From contig NC_077239.1 of assembly GCF_947179165.1 (NCBI RefSeq), positions 2,666,001 through 2,730,000 of the forward strand: a DNA stretch of 64,000 nucleotides, written 5' to 3'. Each line of letters opens with the position of its first letter. The stretch's first letter is position 1. Source of the DNA: Solanum dulcamara (Eukaryota > Streptophyta > Magnoliopsida > Solanales > Solanaceae). Of the stretch, positions 46,330 to 57,968 are shown one piece after another. A program made the position numbers and the translations under genes. Below the pieces are notes generated by a model. It saw only the letters and a list, made by a program, of their open reading frames with translations, was not told where the DNA came from and ran no database searches.

Positions 46330-46735
46330 AAAAAATAGATGTTCAACAGGAAAATGCTTTGAGTCACCTTCCACCGTCCTAACTCGAGTCTTGGCTCCAG
46401 CATACATGTCCTTTATCGCCCTAATATACACTATCGGGACACCTTTAGCCTCCAGACACCTCCAGAGAACATCCCTCAGAACTTTGTCATAAGCCTTTTC
46501 AAGGTCAATGAATACCATATGGAGATCCCTTTTTTTCCTCTAAATTTCTCCACCAGTCTTCGCATAAGATGGATTGCTTTAGTAGTTGACCGCCCCGACA
46601 TAAATCCGAACTGATTCTCTGAGATTGACACTCCTCTCCTCACCCTCATCTCCACCACTCTCTCCCAAATCATTTTAGTGTGACTTAGCAATTTGATACC
46701 CCTGTAATTATTATAGTTTTGGATATCACCTAGTT
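46330..46735 (-). pseudogene. RTE LINE reverse transcriptase fragment
   Basis: Two frames on the minus strand read the same family as 18-1211. One has [20 protein letters not shown] and [13 protein letters not shown]; the other has [20 protein letters not shown] and [17 protein letters not shown]. They are joined by a frameshift near 46500-46530. Only the middle of RT is present; both ends are truncated and no catalytic DD box remains. Confidence 0.85.
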
Positions 46736-46783
46736 GAAAATCTGATAGGCCTAAGCCTATATGTGATCTTTTGAAATGTTGGA

Positions 46784-46980
46784 CAGAGGCGAATTCAAGA
46801 TTTAAGCTTTATGAATGCAACTTTTAAGGTTTTTAGCATTGACCATATTGTATTTTTAAAGTTATGGGTTTATATCTACTATTTGTTGTAATGTTTGTAG
46901 ATTCTCGAACATAAATTTATTCTCTTGTTGAAAATATTGAGTTCAGATGAATCGAATACTGATACTATGCATCAACCTCA
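46784..46980. mobile_element. hAT-like MITE remnant
   Basis: It starts CAGAGGCGAATTCAAGATTT, the same start as the CAGAGGCGG family with decay. The right end is not clear. Confidence 0.35.
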
Positions 46981-47339
46981 AGCAGAAGCATTTTTCTAGG
47001 TAAGCATTTTCAAAGCAAAAAATAACCCATAATTTAGATCATAATTTTAAATTTCTCATAAAATAAATCGTTTTCTAATATACATTTTGTTGATAATTAA
47101 GGATTTAAGGGTAATCTTATTGATATAAATATTCAGCATAAGAAGATGCTAGGATTAGTATTTTAGCCCTGTGCCAAAACGTTTGGCAAAAAATACAATG
47201 TTTCTTATTATACCGAGAAATCCATTTTCTGAGCGCCAATTGCAGCCTTCGAAACTTAGGGATAATGGACCTGCCCCTCTACGCTTCTCCACCAAAACAC
47301 TAGGTTTAGTTCGTTTGGCGTAGAGCTTAGGTAAAAAAT

Positions 47340-47800
47340 ACAATGTTTTTTCAAGGTCATTCTGCTTTTTGCTTTAAAAAACTCAACTGTTTCTTTCCTT
47401 CCACATGGTCCACCAAATGACGACTGATCTAAAGCTTGCACCAAGTTCAGAGATTTCGTAGAAATGCTTCTGCATCCATCACACAGGATCTGATCAACCT
47501 CTGCATTCATCAAACAAGATCAACGAATCGTTAAATATAACTTAACGTAAGATGAGGTGTGTACTGGAGCTGGCGATGAAGCCTTTTGATCAAAGTTTTC
47601 TGCATGGCAACGTATAACTTATTGCAGAGACCCTCCATCACAAAGATAAAAAGAAACGGAGAACGAGGATCTCCCTGTCTTTAAGCCTCTCTGGGTAGGA
47701 AAGAAGCCATGAAGATAACCATTTATGAGGATGGAGAATCTAACTGTAGAAATGCACAATTTTTTTATCCAATTGACACCATATATCGATCTGTCACACA
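47340..47800 (-). pseudogene. L1-type LINE fragments
   Basis: On the minus strand, VRFSILINGYLHGFFPTQRG then a GDPLSP-like region (about 47640-47760) is L1 reverse transcriptase. Near 47390-47420 a WWTMWKERN reading is the typical tail of the L1 zf-RVT region. Several frameshifts and a large deletion separate them. It is a different L1 family from the pair at 32.8-40.5 kb. Confidence 0.65.
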
Positions 47801-47832
47801 ATATTTTGCTTCAGCATATCAATGCTCCTCTT

Positions 47833-48015
47833 CCTTGGAGTAACGGTAAAGTTGCCGCTGTATGACTTATAGGTCACAAGTTCGAGTTGTGGAATCAGTC
47901 AATGATACGTGCATCAGCGTAAGCTGCCTAAATCACACTCTTTGGGGTGCGACCCTTCCCCCTACATTGCGTGAATGCCGGATGCTTCGTGCACCGGCTG
48001 CCCTTTTTACAACAT
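47833..48015 (+). mobile_element. Au-type SINE
   Basis: A box A-like GGAGTAACGGTAAAGTTG and box B-like GGTCACAAGTTCGAGTTG are followed by GGTGCGACCCTTCCCC and GTGCACCGGCTGCCCTTTTT. These are features of the Au SINE family found across flowering plants. A 10-bp duplication TGCTCCTCTT is at 47823-47832 and 48016-48025. Confidence 0.88.
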
Positions 48016-48130
48016 TGCTCCTCTTATCGAGTTGATGACAGATAAATATTAGGTCTGTCTCTTCGGCATAAGAGTATGACACCAATTGGCCTCTATTCTC
48101 TTCTGCAACATCATATTACCAACTGAAGTC

Positions 48131-50194
48131 TTACCAGTAATCTCCACATGAGCATGATCCTTTAAGGAAACAATGGAAACGGTTATTATCCCGCAAGGTA
48201 ATTTCTCTCTCTGTTATCTTTGAGACAAGCTTGAAGAACGTATGGCAATCACCACAGATACGGAGATTTTTTATTATTCTGATTACATCACTAGGTTTAG
48301 TACTTAGTAAGCCGAATGCAAGCGCGAGCTTCTCACTGTGACAGCCCACAAAATGCTCCTTCTCCTCTTCTTCGATGTCAAATAGAACGTATTCTGTTTT
48401 TGGAACATAACCTGCCTCTCTTAACTCCTTGCTCAGTTCACTGAGTTTAGCGTATATGTTATCTGCTATAGGATGATATGTATCTCCAACGAGAAATTCA
48501 TGAACAACTCCAACAATCTCTATCCAACTATAGGCAGGAATCTTCTGCATTCTTCTCTCGTTCATAGAAGACCTGATCTTTTCCGAATCATCCCATTTAT
48601 TGTTAGATGCATATATATTTGATAAAAGAACATAGTTTCCTGAGTTCCATGGTTCCAATTCAATCAACTGCTTTAGCACATGTTCAGCCAACTTGGTATC
48701 ACGATGTAATCGGCAGCCACTTAACAGAGCTCCCCAAATGATGGCATTAGCCTTCATTGGCATACTTTCGATCAACGAATGAGCTTCATCCAGCAAACCA
48801 GCTCGTCCTAGAAGATCAACCATACATCCATAATGTTCAATTGCTGGTTCCAAAGAGTACGAGTGAGTCATGCTCTGAAAATATTTGCGACCATCGTCAA
48901 CAAGGCCAGCATGAGTGCAAGCACAAAGGAGACCGATGAATGTGTTTCCGTCAGGTTTTATACCAAGTTTCTCTACTTGACCAAAACAACAAAAGGCAGA
49001 TTTCACATGCCCGTGCATAGCAAGACCTGATAGAACAGCATTCCAGATTACTCTATCCTTCATGAACATTTGTTTGAATATTTCCCAAGCTGATGTCATC
49101 CTCCCACATTTAGCATACATATCAATAAGGGCTGTACCTAAAACAGCATTACAGAAAAACTCATTCATGTCCATCAACTTACTAGCCCATTCGCCAACTT
49201 CTAACGCTCCTAACCTTGCACAAGCAGAAAGTACACCAACCATTGAATAGCAATCCGGTCTAACATTCTCTCCTCGCATCCTGTAAAACAGCTCCAACGC
49301 CTCTTTAGGAAGCCCATTCACTGCATAACCCTGTATCATAGCACTCCAAGAAACAACATCCTTCTCTACCATTTCATCAAAAACCTCACGAGCTTTCACC
49401 ATTTTCCCACATTTAGCATACATATCAACCAAACCCGTATTAACAAACACATTCCTCCCCATACCCATCTCCACTGCGTACCCATGTATCCACTCACCAG
49501 CACTAACATCCCCTACACGACTACACGCAGACAACACCCTAACAAGAGTAAAACTATCCGGACTCAAACCCATTTCCAATGACCTCCGAAACAAACCAAT
49601 AGCTTCCTTAAACTTCCCAAAATCAATATACCCCGTCATAATCGCGGTCCAAGAAACAACATTCTTCTCAGGAATATCATCAAACACTTGGTGTGCATCA
49701 TCAAGAAACCCACACCTAGCATAAAAACAAACCAACCCAGTCTTCACAAACACATCATAATCAAATCCTCCTTTCACAACAAGCCCATGAGCCTTTACAC
49801 CCAATTCAAAATCCGACAACCTCGTACAAGATTTCAACAAAAACGGAAAAGTAAAATTGTTGGGCAAGAAACCTTCATCTCTCATTTCATGGAAAAAATC
49901 AATAGATTGATGAAAACAATCATTCGAAACTAACCCACGAATCATTGTATTGTAAAGAAAAATGTTGGGTTCTTGAGTTTGATTGAAAACGAGTTTAGCA
50001 TAATTTGGGTTGTTGAAATTGTTCAAAGTAAATTTTAATAGTAAGTTTAAAAGATAATTGTTTTGATCAAAACCTGTACGAATAAGGCGACCATGAATGT
50101 GTTTAAGCTGATTGAATGATTGGAAGCCATGAAAGAGAACTGCTTTTAGCTCCATTAGAGCTTTGGGAGCAGCAGTTGAGGATGCTGGATTCAT
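48131..50194 (-). CDS. PPR protein, PLS class with E, E+ and DYW domains
   Basis: An intronless 687-residue protein. After about 65 leader residues (SFNQLKHIHGRLIRTGF) come tandem P, L and S pentatricopeptide repeats. Examples are NIFLYNTMIRGLVSNDCF, NVVSWTAIMTGYIDFGKF, DVVSWSAMIQGYAVNGLP and GNTFIGLLCACTHAGLVDDG. Then come E/E+ motifs (NAIIWGALLSGCRLHRDT, GNYVLLSNIYASNNKWDD, PAYSWIEI) and a complete DYW domain ending GSCSCGDYW. The deaminase-like zinc site is present (HSE at 619-621, CGDC at 647-650). DYW proteins carry out C-to-U RNA editing in mitochondria or chloroplasts. It closely resembles Arabidopsis At3g08820 in length and order; the target site is unknown. The organelle is not clear from the N-terminus. 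There is no stop or frameshift, so the gene is likely functional. Confidence 0.95.
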   Translation of the reverse strand: MNPASSTAAPKALMELKAVLFHGFQSFNQLKHIHGRLIRTGFDQNNYLLNLLLKFTLNNFNNPNYAKLVFNQTQEPNIFLYNTMIRGLVSNDCFHQSIDFFHEMRDEGFLPNNFTFPFLLKSCTRLSDFELGVKAHGLVVKGGFDYDVFVKTGLVCFYARCGFLDDAHQVFDDIPEKNVVSWTAIMTGYIDFGKFKEAIGLFRRSLEMGLSPDSFTLVRVLSACSRVGDVSAGEWIHGYAVEMGMGRNVFVNTGLVDMYAKCGKMVKAREVFDEMVEKDVVSWSAMIQGYAVNGLPKEALELFYRMRGENVRPDCYSMVGVLSACARLGALEVGEWASKLMDMNEFFCNAVLGTALIDMYAKCGRMTSAWEIFKQMFMKDRVIWNAVLSGLAMHGHVKSAFCCFGQVEKLGIKPDGNTFIGLLCACTHAGLVDDGRKYFQSMTHSYSLEPAIEHYGCMVDLLGRAGLLDEAHSLIESMPMKANAIIWGALLSGCRLHRDTKLAEHVLKQLIELEPWNSGNYVLLSNIYASNNKWDDSEKIRSSMNERRMQKIPAYSWIEIVGVVHEFLVGDTYHPIADNIYAKLSELSKELREAGYVPKTEYVLFDIEEEEKEHFVGCHSEKLALAFGLLSTKPSDVIRIIKNLRICGDCHTFFKLVSKITEREITLRDNNRFHCFLKGSCSCGDYW

Positions 50195-51453
50195 GGCTTA
50201 AACAACCTTAGGCAACAAACCAATTATCTGTACTGAGATGTATATACTTAAATTGACGTTATTATTGGTAAAAACATATATTAAAAAAAATATTCAATAA
50301 CATAATTTGAACTATACTTTTTATTATTATCTTTTATAAAATTATAAATATAACTGTGCAAGTAGTGTAATTTATCTCCTAAAAAATATAAAAATTCAAT
50401 AAATAAAAGAACAAATATAAAAAAAATAATTAAATATCTATATTGAACTTTGAACAATTCAATTATTTTGAATAATAAATTATTTTTTTAAAAAAATCAC
50501 TTAATATATATTAAACAGAAGGAGTACTATGTAACTTAAATTCACGTTATGGTTGGTAAAATGTTTTTGGTGGCATAAATTTGTCGTACGACTTTGCATT
50601 TCTCATAAGCATACAGCTATTCGAACTCGTGAAGCAATAATATCCTTTTTTTCCACCTGATAACACCATTAACGGAAAGTCTCAAGTTCAAGGTGGAGAA
50701 TAAATAACCTTTAATTTTGATATGAAGTATTCTACCCCTCAATGTATTTATCCAGAGCAAATTCAAATTAGTTTAAATCAATTATCTGTAAAAAATAGTA
50801 CACGTGAAAATTGCAATATGATGTATTTACTAACATTATGATTAGTTTCCTAATTGAACATTTTTTCTAGCTTAATACTAAAAAAGTGAAATATTTTTCT
50901 TGATTTAAAACTAACCATTACCAAATTAAAGATACATCAATTTATCAACTAATTTCTTGATTCCCTTCTCATTTTCCTTGTATGCAAATGGAAATGGAAA
51001 AGTTTATGGGGATTAAATGATTTTCTTCTGAGTCGGCTGGGAAAACACAAGCTTAACACGTCTTTCTTTATCTTTTTCATATCTGAATGTCTTTGTCGAG
51101 TTACCAAAACAAGTTTGTTAACTGAACATGTCAGAGACGAATTCAAGAATTAAAATTTATGTATTTTTACGACGATCACAAGTTAATAACAATAATAACA
51201 CTAGTGAATTCTTAGGCAAAAGCTACTGGATTTCTGAAAATCCTGAAATTACATGTACATCCACTTCCGTGTCTGATCGAGCTACAAGTTGTGCATTTTT
51301 TTCCTAGAGAAATTACTATACAAAGATCAGCACTAGGAGATGACGACAACAACTATGCCTCAATCCCAAACACGTACCAGGAGAACGAAAAGATCAAAAC
51401 AAATAGATATCTAGATCCGACGTCTACCTGCATAAATATGTACTATATGTTCA
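50195..51453. other. intergenic between PPR and TFIIIC genes
   Basis: This is the upstream region of the PPR gene and the 3' flank of the TFIIIC gene, both on the minus strand. AT-rich. A CAGAGACGAATTCAAG start near 51130 suggests another decayed hAT-like copy. No gene is seen. Confidence 0.45.
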
Positions 51454-54400
51454 TTACAACAGATGTGTACTAGAGGGGTTTGCAAAGAAATGCTCCCTTG
51501 AAATTAACTTAGACTTCTTGAAATGGCTACCAAGAAGACTACTCAGAATTGCTGGCGCTCCGCCTGGATTTGTCTGAGGAATCTTACGCGCAAAGATAAC
51601 ATTGTCCAGGATCATAATGTTTAACAAACTTCTGCAACTCTGAAAGACACAACAAGAATGTTTTAGCAGATGAGAAAAGGTAAAAGTGTCTTGTCTATCT
51701 CATACCCATAAAAACATTACTACTACAACAACATAACTAGTGTAATTCCACGGGTGGGGTCTGGTGTGGGTAGAGCATACACAAACCTTACCCCTACCTT
51801 GAAGAAGTAGAGACCCATAACGCATGATGAGCAAATGGATTTGAATAATTGTTAAAGACCTCCATTACTACCAAAACTTTTTCCTTGTTATCTACAAGAC
51901 CAAAGAATTAGAACTAATTCCGTTCCCCTTGTAGCAAATTTTGAACAAATGGACTAATGGATACTAGATGTGCCAGCAATTCTCTGCATTGACAGATGCG
52001 GAGCCAGGATTCCAACTTTATGAGTTCTGGATTTTAGAACGATGACTTCAAGTGTAAATAACTAGATTCTAAATTTAAAGTGTAAATATTTAATAAATTT
52101 CTCAACACAAGTACATAGTTCGAGGAAAAATTATTGGGTTCGACCGGTAGCTGGGCTTCTAACTTCGCCCATGGCCTAGGAACACGATCTCACTAACTAG
52201 AAAATATCCTGCCTTGTAGAAACTACAAGTATGATAAAGAGATGAGCTTTGTTTATGTTTAGAAGGCACATCAGGGCTTCCAAATGCGCACTCAGAGGCA
52301 ATCAATCTGGCTAGGGGAATTCCCAGATTGATATAATAGAAAACATGAAAATTTTGAACAGCTCATAATTTATAGAAAGAGAGCCTTGGAGAAGAGATCA
52401 TTGGAATTTTTATAATTTCTGGGGCAAGAACAATGATACGGCTCAAACATTAAAATCTCTTCTTTTTTTAACTTGACAAGATCCTCCCAAAGTGAGACAG
52501 GTTTAAGCAACAACAAGAAAGGAAACCAAACGAAGCACGAACTGCAGTGTGACATTTCTATGGGAAGTGGCTATCAGCTTCAAGTACATTTTATCTGATT
52601 ATTCAACAGACTGAAGAAACAAGTCTGAGGAAACAGAAATAAAAATCATACCTGAGGATTCAGAACATGCATGTGGAAGATAATATCACCCTGAACAATA
52701 ATTAAGTAGTCAGTTTGAAACTAATAATACAAATCAGAAGTATCTGTATATATTGCTACGAGGACAGTTACACTTAAACAGCCAAGCTGAAAATGGATGT
52801 TTAAATTGGTAATGCAGTGTTCATCAGTGATCAAGATAAAGAAAAAGAATGACCTTATGATTGAGTCGCAGTAGTCATAGGGAAATGAATCCATATGACA
52901 TGCAGCATAACAAATCGATATAAATTGGTGTTCCCAAGAACACAGTACAAAATACATCCGAGAACATTGAAAAAGATAAAGAAGCAAATGAACCTAACAC
53001 TAAGGACTTAGATAAAATGAAAAAAAGATACTGTATTAACAAGAGAACTAGACAAAAATTAAGAAGAAATTCACTGATTTATTCAACAACCAACAAAGAT
53101 CAATTGTCCCTGATATTTTGAAGCAATTCATTATGCACAAAATCAGAAAGTGATACTTCTAAATTGCACAGATTCGCTGGTCATGTTTTTATGAAAGTAA
53201 AAGGGTGTACCTCTTTTATTCCCGGATTTTGCATCACTATGCCTAGCACACGGCGTACAAGTCCCTTGTAGACACGTTCATTTGTAGTACCATCACCATT
53301 TAGCCAAGGCAATATTGGCTTACACAAATGCAAAGCAGTAGAGCGGAGCTCATATGGTTCTTCTGGATGATTTCTTGTGGGTGAACTAGCTTCAGTAGGT
53401 CTACAACCTTTGGCCACATTGATGGTTTGCTTTTCACTTGAAGGTTCAGCATCCCCTTTAGGAAGATTAAGAATTGTGACTTTGTGTACCTTATCAGAAT
53501 TCCCATGCACTTCCTTCTGCAACCCCACATCTTTATGATTTTCTCCATTATGTGTAGCAGATTCCTCATCTATTTTAGCCTCAGAATCTTCATAAGGAGA
53601 TAATGTAGCATCTTTATGAATAGCAGCCACTGGAGTCAAAAAGTACTTGGAACGATATAAAGAATCAACCACCCGAATAGAGTCGTAAGCATTGACCTGC
53701 AATTTGTAGTCCCACTAAATGATTAGTTAAATAGATGATGGGCCTTCTACTGCACTCTGTTTCATTCTCTTTTAATTATATCACTAGTTATAGTGCCATC
53801 TTTCCTTGATCAACCCACTTGTAAAATAAACAATTACAACAAGCTTAATACATAATGTCATGGGTTTTATTTTGAGTTATAGTGGCTACCTCCACACAAT
53901 ATTGACGAAGCTGGTTAGCAGCAAATTAAGCATGCAAGTCAATTTTATTCATAGAACACATGGCTCAATGATATATTAATCCACAACACAAGAGACATGC
54001 TAACACTTAACTGAGAAGAACTCCAACACACCAAACTTAAACTGATGAGCAATCTACTAGTAATACAAGAATTTTGAAGTACATGCTTATGACAACTATG
54101 TCAAGTTTGGTGCCTAGTCACATGATTCCTTTTTTAACTACCAAAATTTTCCATATTACTAAACCAACTCAAGACATCAGGGAACTCATCAAAGCATTTT
54201 GGCCCCTCTACTCATAGTTTCTTCTCTTTTCATCCCGTCCATATTGTACAACATGCTTTAACAAAAATTCAGACGATATATGATAGATTCTTTAAATAAA
54301 AAAAAAATTTCTTAATATCATTTGACACTTAAAACCGGCATATTCATGTTAAAACATACCAAAGTACGCCATTATTCTAAATACAATAAAATTTGGGGGC

Positions 54401-57400
54401 TACGGGGAATTTCAAAGTAATATCCATCTGTTTTCAGGAGCAATCAGTCAGTTTCATATGAAGTAAATTCTCAAGATTCAATGCATAAGTGACAAGACAA
54501 ACACACTACACAGAAAAGTAAAACACACAATGAAGAGACTTAGAGGAGTTTCAGGCAAAACTAGTTTACACTCACTACAGGTGAATCCACATTGACCACA
54601 CCTTTACAAGTGTCCGTTTAAATAAGCAAATGAACAAACAGCTTTTAATTTTTCTACAAGAAACTCTCTTTAAAACAATCCATTTACTAATATTTCCTAT
54701 TCAGTAAATGAGTGAAAAGTATTATTTCACAAAAATAACATCAGATAGACAATAACTGAAGATTTAACTCTAAGCAGGTGCATGAAACTTCATCAGATGG
54801 TGCAAAGAACAAGGGAATATAGCTAACTGTTAATTCAGACGCACCTTCAAAACTCTTCCAAATGCTTCTAGCACCTCAACGACAGCTTCAGAAAGCTTTT
54901 TCTCTGGGAAAAAAAATAAATAGATGCAATGATTATCTAAATAGAGGGGTTAAAAGACCTTGTAGGTTTGTGGTTACATACCTTGCATCTTTAGAATCCT
55001 CGAGATATCTTGCATGCACAAACCTTGGTCACCAGCCATTTGAATAGCTGAATAAACAGATCTAAACATTTCCGGATATACCAGAGAGTTCTGTTCCGTA
55101 TAAGAACCAATGGAACAAACACACTCAGCATAGGTAGTCATGGCTTGCCATGGTGACTCGGTCGGAGAAACTGCAGTAAATGGGACCCCGCTCTCATTAA
55201 GTTCATTTACTTGGTCAGCTGAGTCCAATGAGACACTGCTAATATCAGTGGCTTGATGTTCTTTAACAGATTGTGCGCGAGTATAGTTGTTAGTGTCTTT
55301 GAGTAAATCCATAGTTTTTATTCTTGAAAGTGTAGCATGCCTCAAGCACAACCTAATTCCTGGAAAACCTTTTGCACGGCGTGAGAAAATCTCACTATCA
55401 CCAGCCATTGAAGTTTTCAGCCTTTTATACCTGTCACTGTCAGAAAAGTCACTGTCATCATACTTGCGTTTAGATATCCGGGAGTCCTCAACCTCTCCAA
55501 CACCTTCATCGGGTAGGCATGGTGCAATTGATAGTTCTCCTGAAGAAAGCAGAGCAAGAAGGTGGTAAACATCTCCACACTGCAAATCCGTTGGAAGATC
55601 CACCCCCTCAGCAATCAATTCCTTCTCTCTTTCACAAAGCCAGCTGGCAAACTTAGCAGCTCTTTTTCCTGCATCACTTGGGAATGGAGAAAATTCTATA
55701 CAATTCAAGAAGGTTTGAGAAAGGACAAAAGGACAATTGGAATGGCCCCCAATCTGCAAGGAGAAAAATTTAAAGCTTAGTAATATTTGCAGGAGAAAAC
55801 AAAAGATGAAGACAGCTTTTTCTAGTTATAGGTCAAGACACAGAATGGGTCTTTGTAGCAACAGTTGCACCTACTGAAGAAACTGATAGTGAATTTCATT
55901 TATTTTACATTTATAGTTATAGGATATAGGTGAAGTCAGATTACTTGTAATAAACAAGCTGTAAATTTACGCTCCTGTTTTTCTATATGGCGTTAGACTA
56001 GCACAAAATTTAAGACGTTAATTTGACTTATAAACTATACTAACAGTCGTGAAAGAAAAAATTACAGTGATGAATGAAAAGCTAGTCCTACATCACATCA
56101 AAGTACAAAAGAATTTCAATAGTTTGATGAATTTGAATTTTTGAAAATTGCGGAAACTGTATAGACTAATATACTTAATGGCATCACATAAATTATTTTG
56201 AACATCTCTAAACAGAAATATCATCACGTTAATTGACATGGAGAGATAATTCAAAAATGTACCAAGGCCAGCATCTAAATACATAGTAGTACAAAACAAG
56301 ATTTACCAAAACTTTTTTGTCCCTGAGATAGTTAAAAGCAGCAAAGAGATCGTGCTCAGAATAGCGCCTTAAAGTTTCAGCAAGCAAGGTTGGCACAAGT
56401 GGAGATTTTGAGCTACAGAGAAAGATGAGCTTAAATAGCTCTGCAGCATTAGCAACTGCTGCTGATTCATATAATCGTTTACTGATGGGGATGCCGCCAA
56501 TTGTGAGATTCACATACTTCTGAGGGATCCTATTTGAGCTTATTGGTGTACCAGAATCTTCAGTCTTTTCACGAAAATTTTCAACATATTGGCCACAAGA
56601 AACTGGTAAAATTGATTGAGGACCACAAGAACCCTGAAAGAGAGGGGAACATCAAACAAAATAAATAAAATTTCAAATAACAATCTGGTAAAGAAAAAAA
56701 ATTAAGTCACAGTTTCTTCAAAAAAAAACAAGATAAGCTACGCTTCTGCAAACAACCTACAGCAAGTGCCGGCACCTCAAGTTGCTGATATTCTTGTTGA
56801 AATGCTAAGCCTATCTAAGTTCACGACTAATTTATGCCACAAAATTTCATGAAATAACTGACAAGAAAGCATGAGTCTCACATGTCTTTCATCAGTATTA
56901 ACATCTGAGCAGTTATCAAAGAAAGGTTGAACATCATTCAAGGTCTCCGATTTGGATATCTTTTTGTATTGCAGAGCATCTTCCAGGGCCAATTTTATAT
57001 TGGCATCATCAAAGTTATCCCATGGATCTTGAGAGAGGAAGTTCGAGGTATTTTTAAGACAATAACACTGCATTGCTTGATGACCTTCATGGTGCAATAT
57101 TTTATCTTTGGATTTCTCAAGGTAATCCACATAACGCTGACTAAGCACATTACACAGTCTCAGAACAGATTTTCTGAACTGTCGATTTGTTCTCAACGAT
57201 GCCATTCTCCTTCTGCAGGCATCAGGCGGTGCTGGAAGATTTTGAAGCTTTCCCCAGTCTACACGATTGAATTTTGCTCCAAGAGAAGCTCGGTGTCTTG
57301 CATATTCAATCACCAGTTGCCTGTACGTAAAGTTTCTCATGTAATCCAAGTAATAAGCTTAAACATACAAATAGATCCAGGCAACAGGATAACAAGGGTA

Positions 57401-57968
57401 AGGCATCAAGGAAGTAGCAGTAATCACCAATTTAATGACAAATTTAAGCTCAAAAATCTTATTATCATCGGGAACTTCGGAAAAAGTCTGTTCATACTGA
57501 CCAGCCATTTGGCTATTGACCTCATGAGGTAGGAATAATTCATAAGATTTACCTATCCACATCATCTGTCCACCAGAACCTTCCCTTGCGTGTAGGCTTC
57601 GCTCTTGACAAGGCATATTTATCAAGAAAAGCACGTCCTACCACATCATCTTCAGGTAATTCTGACTCTTCAGCAGCCACCATGTCATCTCGAAGGTGAT
57701 ATCCCTCCAAACTGCATGTCTGTGTGCATGAAGTAGACAAGAAAGAGCTTTGTTCCTCATTGGCTATCTGGCTCAATGGCTGGGGCTGTCCAAACTCGGT
57801 ACCAGCCTCAGCATGCTTTGAAGATTTCCTTCTTACAGGTCTTTTCCTTTTCTTTGGAGATAATGTAGGTGTACCTTGATTTGGCTGAATTCTGTCCTTT
57901 CCAGCATCTGAAGCTCGATCAAATCTGGTAAGTCGTCGTTGTCGTTTATCATGATAGACACGAAGGAC
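51454..57968 (-). CDS. TFIIIC large (B-block-binding) subunit, C-terminal half
   Basis: Minus-strand exons 57553-57968, 56882-57320, 56307-56633, 54982-55753, 54845-54903, 53211-53696, 52652-52690 and 51454-51639 give 908 codons with stop, in consistent phase. Landmarks: KRQRRLTRFDRASDAGKDR and a basic KKRKRPVRRKSSK; RFWWTDDVDR joined to QLVIEYARHRASLGAKFNRV; a domain ending DLFAAFNYLRDKKVL; WLCEREKELIAEGVDLP; VNAYDSIRVVDSLYRSKYFL; a last exon ending REHFFANPSSTHLL. This fits the plant homologue of the TFIIIC tau138/TFC3 subunit, which binds the B box of tRNA genes and recruits Pol III. Such proteins are about 1,800 residues, so the N-terminal half, with the B-block winged helix, is missing. 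It begins at a phase-0 acceptor at 57968, so the gene continues to the right, past an intron full of LINE and hAT DNA, or is truncated. Family assignment is from memory of conserved text. Confidence 0.75.
51721..51825 (-). repeat. RTE/SINE 3'-tail module
   Basis: Reverse complement of the TTG-tailed module: ACTACAACAACATAACTAGT ... GGTGGGGTCTGGTGTGGGTA ... CCTACCTTGAAGAAGTAGAG. It is in the last intron of the TFIIIC gene. A possible flanking CCCATAA repeat is seen. Confidence 0.7.
51993..52173. mobile_element. hAT-like MITE (CAGAGGCGG family)
   Basis: It starts CAGATGCGGAGCCAGGATTC and ends CTTCTAACTTCGCCCATG. The inverted end CATGGGCGAAGTTAGAAG matches the start at about 9 of 15 positions. 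It lies in the last TFIIIC intron. Confidence 0.5.

Noticed and set aside
51600..51640. Alternative reading of the last TFIIIC exon ending early (VKHYDPGQCYLCA)
   Set aside because: It needs a different acceptor two bases on and stops at once. The chosen frame keeps 61 open codons with a conserved-looking HFFANP end.
56927..57532. 201-codon plus-strand frame over the TFIIIC exon
   Set aside because: Antisense shadow; the minus strand has spliced exons with phase and conserved motifs.
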